A DNA stretch of 64,000 nt from Lampris incognitus (Eukaryota; Chordata; Actinopteri; Lampriformes; Lampridae): positions 89,501 to 153,500 of the forward strand of contig NC_079213.1 of assembly GCF_029633865.1 (NCBI RefSeq), written 5' to 3'. Positions 58,793 to 64,000 of the stretch are shown here, one piece after another. Numbering within the stretch: position 1 is the first letter of the stretch; every line of letters begins with the position of its first letter. Below the pieces are notes generated by a model. It made no database searches. It had not been told where the DNA came from and saw nothing but the letters and a program-made list of their open reading frames with translations. Both the position numbers and the translations under genes were made by a program.

Positions 58793-59993
58793 GTTTTGCT
58801 AAACGTAACGGATGGCTCTATATCTTTCGGTTACGGTTGGGGTAAGGGTTTCATCATCTCAGGCAGACAATCGCACAGAGAATACCACAGCAACAGCGAC
58901 GAACTCTTCACAGTAGCAGAGCTAACCACGGCAATAGCATTCCTGATGGAAAGTATCAAGTTTCTTGCAGTAAAAGTTTTGGATAAAATTAATGAACGGC
59001 TATTCTACATATTTCACTTACAGTAAGGGTTTTATATGTTCAGTCGGACAATCCCGCAGAAATACAATAGCAACAGAAACTAGCTCTTCGTGGAAGCGAA
59101 GCAAACCAAGACAATGTCATTACTGAGGAAAAGTATAAAGATTCTCTGAGTGAAAGTTTTGGATAAAATTACTGGACAGCTCTTTCCACATATTTCGCTT
59201 AGTGTAAGGGTTTTAGCAGCTCAGGCAGACAATCGCACAGAGAATACCACAGGAACAGAGACGAACTCTTCGCAGTAGCCAAGCTAACCACGGCAATGGC
59301 ATTTCTGATGGAAAGTACCAAGCTACTCGGAGTGAAAGTTTTGGATAAAATTAATGGACAGCTCTTTCTACATATTTCGCTTAGTGTAAGGGTTTTATCA
59401 GCTCAGGCAGACAATCGCACAGAGAATACCACAGGAACAGAGACGAACTCTTCGCAGTAGCCAAGCTAACCACGGCAATGGCATTTCAGATGGAAAGTAC
59501 CAAGCTTCTCGGAGTGAAAGTCTTGGATAATATTAATGGACGGCTCTTTATGTTTCGCTTAGTGTAAGGGTTTTATCAGCTCAGGCAGAATATCGCACAG
59601 AGAATACCACAGCAACAGAGACGAACTCTTCGCAGTAGCCAAGCTAACCACGGCAATGGCATTTCTGATGGAAAGTACGAAGCTTCTCGGAGAGAAAGAC
59701 TTGGATAAAATTAATAGACGGCTCTTTCTAGGTTTCGCTTAGTGTAAGGGTTTTATCAGCTCAGGCAGACAATCGCACAGTGAATACCACAGCAACAGAG
59801 ATGAACTCTTCGCAGTAGCCAAGCTAACCACGGCAATGGCATTTCTGATGGAAAGTACCAAGCTTCTCGGAGTGAAAGTCTTGGATAAAATTAATGGACG
59901 TTTCTTTCTATACGTTTCGCTTAGTGTAAGGGTTTTATCAGCTCAGGCAGAAAATCACACAGAGAATACCACAGCAACAGAGACGAGCTCTTC

Positions 59994-60175
59994 GCAGTAG
60001 CCAAGCTAACCACGGCAATGGCATTTCTGATGGAAAGTACCAAGCTTCTCGGAGTGAAAGTCTTGGATAAAATTAATGGACGGCTCTTTCTACATGTTTC
60101 GCTTAGCGTTAGGGTTTTATCAGCTCAGGCAGACAATCGCACAGAGAATACCACAGCAACAGAGACGAACTCTTC
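59994..60175 (+). repeat. Reference full-length satellite monomer (182 bp)
   Basis: This copy can serve as the type monomer. It runs from one GCAGTAG to the next and carries every landmark, including the HindIII-type AAGCTT and the longer middle section CTCTTTCTACATGTTTCGCT. Shorter variants lose bases at that place (CTCTATGTTTCG, for example 60720-60895, 176 bp). I see no internal half-repeat, so about 180 bp is the true basic period rather than a dimer of a shorter unit. It contains no usable open reading frame of its own length. Confidence 0.9.
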
Positions 60176-60499
60176 GCAGTAGCCAAGCTAACCACGGCAA
60201 TGGCATTTCTGATGGAAAGTACCAAGCTTCTCAGAGTGAAAGTTTTGGATAAAATTAATGGACAGCTCTTTCTCCATGTTTCGCTTAGCGTTAGGGTTTT
60301 ATCAGCTCAGGCAGTCAATCGCATAGAGAATACCACAGCAACAGAGACGAACTCTTCGCAGTAGCCAAGCTAACCGCGGCAATGGCATTTCTGATGGAAA
60401 GTACCAAGCTTCTCGGAGTGAAAGGCTTAGATAAAATTAATAGACGGCTCTTTCTAGGTTTTGCTTAGCTTAAGGGTTTTATCAGCTCAGGCAGACAAT

Positions 60500-62460
60500 C
60501 GCACAGAGAATACCACAGCAACAGAGACGAACTCTTCGCAGTAGCCAAGCTAACCACGGCAATGGCATTTCTGATGGAAAGTACCAAGCTTCTCGGAGTG
60601 AAAGTGTTGGATAAAATTAATGGACGTTTCTTTCTATACGTTTCGCTTAGTGTAAGGTTTTTATCAGCTCAGGCAGACAATGACAGAGAGAATACCACAG
60701 CAACAGAGACGAACTCTTCGCAGTAGCCAAGCTAACCACGGCAATTGCATTTCTGATGGAAAGTACCAAGCTTCTCGGAGTGAAAGTCTTTGATAAAATT
60801 AATGGACGGCTCTATGTTTCGCTTAGTGTAAGGGTTTTATCAGCTCAGGCAGAAAATCGCACAGAGAATACCACAGCAACAGAGACGAACTCTTCGCAGT
60901 AGCCAAGCTAACCACGGCAATGGCATTTCTGATGGAAAGTACCAAGCTTCTCGGAGTGAAAGTCTTGGATAAAATTAATGGCCGGCTCTATGTTTCGCTT
61001 AGTGTAAGGGTTTTATCAGCTCAGGCAGACAATCGCACAGAGAATACCACAGCAACAGAGACGAACTCTTCGCAGTAGCCAAGCTAACCACGGCAATGGC
61101 ATTTCTGATGGAAAGTACCAAGCTTCTCGGAGTGAAAGTCTTGGATAAAATTAATGGACGTTTCTTTCTATACGTTTCGCTTAGTGTAAGGGTTTTATCA
61201 GCTCAGGCAGACAATCACACAGAGAATACCACCGCAACAGAGACGAACTCTTCGCAGTAGCCAAGGTAACCACGGCAATGGCATTTCTGATGGAAAGTAC
61301 CAAGCTTCTCGGAGTGAAAGTCTTGCATAAAATTAATGGACGGCTCTTTATGTTTCGCTTAGTGTAAGGGTTTTATCAGCTCAGGCAGACAATCGCACAG
61401 AGAATACCACAGCAACAGAGACGAACTCTTCGCAGTAGCCAAGCTAACCACGGCAATGGCATTTCTGATGGAAAGAACCTAGCTACTCGGAGTGAAAGTT
61501 TTGGATAAAATTAATGGACAGCTCTTTCTACATGTTTCGCTTAGCGTTAGGGTTTTATCAGCTCAGGCAGTCAATCGCACAGAGAATACCACAGCAACAG
61601 AGACGAACTCTTCGCAGTAGCCAAGCTAACCACGGCAATGGCATTTCTGATGGAAAGTACATAGCTAATCGGAGTGAAAGTTTTGGATAAAATTAATGGA
61701 CGGCTCTTTATGTTTCGCTTATTGTAAGGGTTTTATCAGCTCAGGCAGACAATCGCACAGAGAATACCACAGCAACAGAGACGAACTCTTCGCAGTAGCC
61801 AAGCTAACCACGGCAATGGCATTTCTGATGGAAAGTACCAAGCTTCTCGGAGTGAAAGTCTTGGATATAATTAATGGACGGCTCTTTATGTTTCGCTTGG
61901 TGTAAGGGTTTTATCAGCTCAGGCAGACAATCGCACAGAGAATACCAGAACAACAGACCAACTCTTCGCAGTAGCCAAGCTAACCACGGCAATGGCATTT
62001 CTGATGGAAAGTACCAAACTTCTCACAGTAAAAGTTTTGGATAAAATTACTGGACGTTTCCTTCTATACGTTTCGCTTAGTGTAAGGGTTTTATAAGCTC
62101 AGACAGACAATCGCACAGAGAATACCACAGCAACAGAGACCAACTCTTTGTAGTAGCCAAGCTAACTATTGCAATGGCATTCCTGATGGAAAGTATCAAG
62201 TTTCTTGCAGTAAAAGTTTTGGATAAAATTAATGAACGGCTATTCTACATATTTCACTTACAGTAAGGGTTTTATATGTTCAGTCGGACAATCCCGCAGA
62301 AATACAATAGCAACAGAAACTAACTCTTCGTGGAAGCGAAGCAAACCAAGACAATGTCATTACTGAGGAAAAGCATAAAGATTCTCTGAGTGAAAGTTTT
62401 GGATAAAATTACTGGGCAGCGCTTTCCACATATTTCGCTTAGTGTAAGGGTTTTATCAGC
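60500..62460 (+). repeat. Right copy of the multi-monomer duplication
   Basis: Counterpart of 54,720-56,870. It lacks two monomers near 60,900 (the AAAAGACTTGG and GTAAAAGTCTTGG members present near 55,180-55,400) and has one extra monomer near 61,480. Confidence 0.85.
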
Positions 62461-62909
62461 TCAGGCAGACAATCGCACAGAGAATACCACCGCAACAGAG
62501 ACGAACTCTTCGCAGTAGCCAAGCTAACCACGGCAATGGCATTTCTGGTGGAAAGTACCAAGCTACTCGGAGAGAAAGTTTTGGATAAAATTAATGGACA
62601 GCTCTTTCTACATATTTCGCTTAGCGTTAGGGTTTTATCAGCTCAGGCAGACAATCACACAGAGAATACCACCGCAACAGAGACGAACTCTTCGCAGCAG
62701 CCAAGCTAACCACGGCAATAGCATTTCTGATGGAAAGTACCTAGCTACTCGGAGTGAAAGTTTTGGATAAAATTAATGGACAGCTCTTTCTACATGTTTC
62801 GCTTAGCGTTAGGGTTTTATCAGCTCAGGCAGTCAATCGCACAGAGAATACCACAGCAACAGAGACCAACTCTTCGCGGTAGCCAAGCTAACCAGGGCAA
62901 GGGCCTTTC

Positions 62910-63275
62910 AGATTGAAAATACTAGGTTAACTTTATGGTTAGGGTTGAATGCCAGAGCCAACACATGTCAACTGAGCACCTCCGCCAATGCCCAAGTGCT
63001 GGAAAGAAATACCCCAAAGATTACGGTTAGGGATAGAGTTTGATTGGTTAAGTTTAGGGGCAATTTGGGTGTTTATTCGTTACAACTGATCTCCCATTGT
63101 CTTATATCTTGATTACTTTATCCCGTTTTAAACTTAAAATGTTGTTGGTGGGGTTTGGAACAGTACAAGTGTTTTTTTTTTTAATTGAACTTTTCTGCAA
63201 TTGCAATTTAATGTTTTAAGAGTTAAGACTAAGGTTTAGATCAAATTGATGAATTTCTGCAATTTTTTCCTTTTT
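62910..63275 (-). repeat. U3-linked spacer tail of A unit 6
   Basis: Like the other A tails, but with GTGCTGGAAAGAAATACC and a plain T run before AATTGAACTTTTCTGC, as in the left-domain tail at 2423-2793. It is therefore closer to the old copy than the tails of A units 1-5 are. Confidence 0.8.
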
Positions 63276-63487
63276 ACCACTCAGAACATGCCCCTTCTCT
63301 TGATGCTCCCATGAAAGGAACATTGAACATCATCTAAGGCACAGAGATTGTGATTAAACCACTTCTCTGTACCAGCTTAGCGCTGAGGAAGAAGCACCCC
63401 AGCTCATCATCATGGGCGGTGGAGCTCACTTTAGAAAAACATTTCTCACGATAAAACTAAAGAACTTATCCCCGAAAGGAGGATTAG
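63276..63487 (-). pseudogene. U3: U3 snoRNA-like copy in A unit 6
   Basis: 212 nt with boxes in order. Box C' region is TGATGATGAGC, box B CCTCAGCGCTAAGCTGG, box C AGATGATGTTC, 3' end GTTCTGAGTGGT. Box B retains more of the U3 pattern (CTAAGC) than in units 1-5 (CTAATG). The flanking monomer has GGTTTCATCTGCCCTGGCA, a form otherwise seen only beside copy 1 at 3050. Confidence 0.75.
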
Positions 63488-64000
63488 GTTTTGCTAAACG
63501 TAACGGATGGCTCTATATCTTTCGGTTACGGTTAGGGTAAGGGTTTCATCTGCCCTGGCACACAATCCTAGAGAGAATACCACAGCAAGACACCAACTCG
63601 TCGCAGTAGCCAAGCTAACCACGGCAATGGCATTTCTGATGGAAAGTACTAAACTTCTCGGAGTGAAAGTCTTGGATAAAATTAATGGAGGGCGCTTTCT
63701 AGGTTTCGCTTAGTGTAAGGGTTTTATCAGCTCAGGCAGACAATCACACAGAGAATACCACCGCAACAGAGACGAACTCTTCGCAGTAGCCAAGCTAACC
63801 ACGGCAATGGCATTTCAGATGGAAAGTACCAAGCTTCTCGGAGTGAAAGTCTTGGATAATATTAATGGACGGCTCTTTATGTTTCGCTTAGTGTAAGGGT
63901 TTTATCAGCTCAGGCAGACAATCGCACAGAGAATACCACAGCAACAGAGACGAACTCTTCGCAGTAGCCAAGCTAACCACGGCAATGGCATTTCAGATGG
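63488..64000 (+). repeat. A-type higher-order unit 6, monomers cut by the window edge
   Basis: About three monomers after U3. The first keeps the ancestral junction form (CACACAATCCTAGAGAGAAT, GACACCAACTCGTCGCAG) and the others are the homogeneous type. The array clearly continues beyond the window. Confidence 0.85.

Larger units (their letters stand above)
58205..62909 (+). repeat. A-type higher-order unit 5 (4705 bp)
   Basis: Tail 58205-58580, U3 copy, then about 23 monomers. The first block after U3 has lost the usual first monomers and joins directly to the GGCATTCCTGATGG member (near 58,930). It includes the right copy of the multi-monomer duplication. Confidence 0.88.
1..64000 (+). repeat. 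Satellite DNA array, monomer about 176-182 bp, with U3-bearing spacers
   Basis: The whole window consists of one monomer family in tandem plus related spacers. Landmarks recur in fixed order: GCAGTAGCCAAGCTAACC, GGCATTTCTGATGGAAAG, ACCAAGCTTCTCGGAGTG, TTGGATAAAATTAATGGA, TTTCGCTTAGTGTAAGGG, TTTTATCAGCTCAGGCAG, GAATACCACAGCAACAGA. Nearly all copies face +. Monomers in the right two thirds are nearly identical and those in the first 8.5 kb are clearly diverged. CpG dinucleotides are frequent and conserved, which suggests recent homogenisation or little methylation-driven decay. The family is not one I recognise by name. Confidence 0.97.
39612..64000 (+). repeat. Right domain: higher-order units with A-type (full U3) spacers
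   Basis: Spacers begin at AGATTGAAAATACTAGG at 39612, 42336, 44504, 49019, 58205 and 62910. Unit lengths are 2724, 2168, 4515, 9186 and 4705 bp, and the last unit leaves the window. Each has a tail of about 370 bp, a U3 copy of about 212 nt and then direct monomers. No composite inverted module is present. Monomers mostly carry TATACGTTTCGCTTAGTG or short CTCTATG/CTCTTTATG middles. Confidence 0.92.

Noticed and set aside
1-64000. CRISPR array
   Set aside because: The repeats are about 180 bp with no unique spacers between them, and there are no cas genes. This is satellite DNA.
1-64000. rRNA genes, histone genes or other U snRNAs as the source of the spacers
   Set aside because: No conserved rRNA, histone, U1, U2, U5 or U6 sequence was recognised; only U3 motifs occur in correct order.

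Overview
This window is one continuous block of tandemly repeated, non-coding satellite DNA. I found no believable protein gene. All open reading frames are short (at most about 170 codons), have no recognisable domain, and recur only because the repeat recurs. The basic unit is a monomer of about 176-182 bp, roughly 300 copies by length arithmetic. Almost all lie head to tail on the + strand, and most carry an AAGCTT site and the motif GCCAAGCTAACCACGGCAAT. The window comes from a eukaryote, most likely an animal. The reason is that the only recognisable gene-derived sequence, a U3 small nucleolar RNA, has an animal-type 5' end (AAGACTACAC then TTTCAGCGGTCATTTCTG at 5525 on the minus strand) and an animal-type 3' end (TCTGAGTGGT). 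I cannot name the species.

The array is interrupted by 'spacers' that always face the same way. Read on the minus strand, a full spacer begins with a U3 snoRNA-like sequence of about 212 nt (boxes A, C', B, C and D in order) and continues into about 370 nt of 3' flank. Nine spacers hold a full-length or near full-length U3 copy: three in the left domain and six from 39.6 kb onward. Ten more (8.6-35.5 kb) keep the 3' flank but only the last 40 nt of U3. In these the rest of U3 is replaced by an A-rich linker and a composite module made of an inverted monomer next to a direct monomer.

Layout. (1) 1-8,582: divergent monomers, three U3-bearing spacers unlike one another, and two composite inverted/direct modules. 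This looks like an older, unhomogenised part of the array. (2) 8,583-39,611: ten higher-order units, each starting with a truncated-U3 (B-type) spacer. Unit lengths are 1812, 1789, 2673, 2672, 2696, 2699, 3603, 3602, 5024 and 4459 bp. The monomer block grows by about five monomers per step. (3) 39,612-64,000: six units (the last cut by the window edge) that start with a full-U3 (A-type) spacer and are 2724, 2168, 4515, 9186 and 4705 bp long. They contain internal multi-monomer duplications, including a 716-bp tetramer repeated three times.

Nothing here works as a gene pathway. The interest lies in how a U3 snoRNA gene became a fixed part of a satellite higher-order repeat, how it was truncated and spread, and what the structure shows about unequal exchange. 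A centromeric or pericentromeric location is plausible from the monomer length but is inference only. U3 similarity was judged by eye against remembered vertebrate U3 and needs a covariance-model search.
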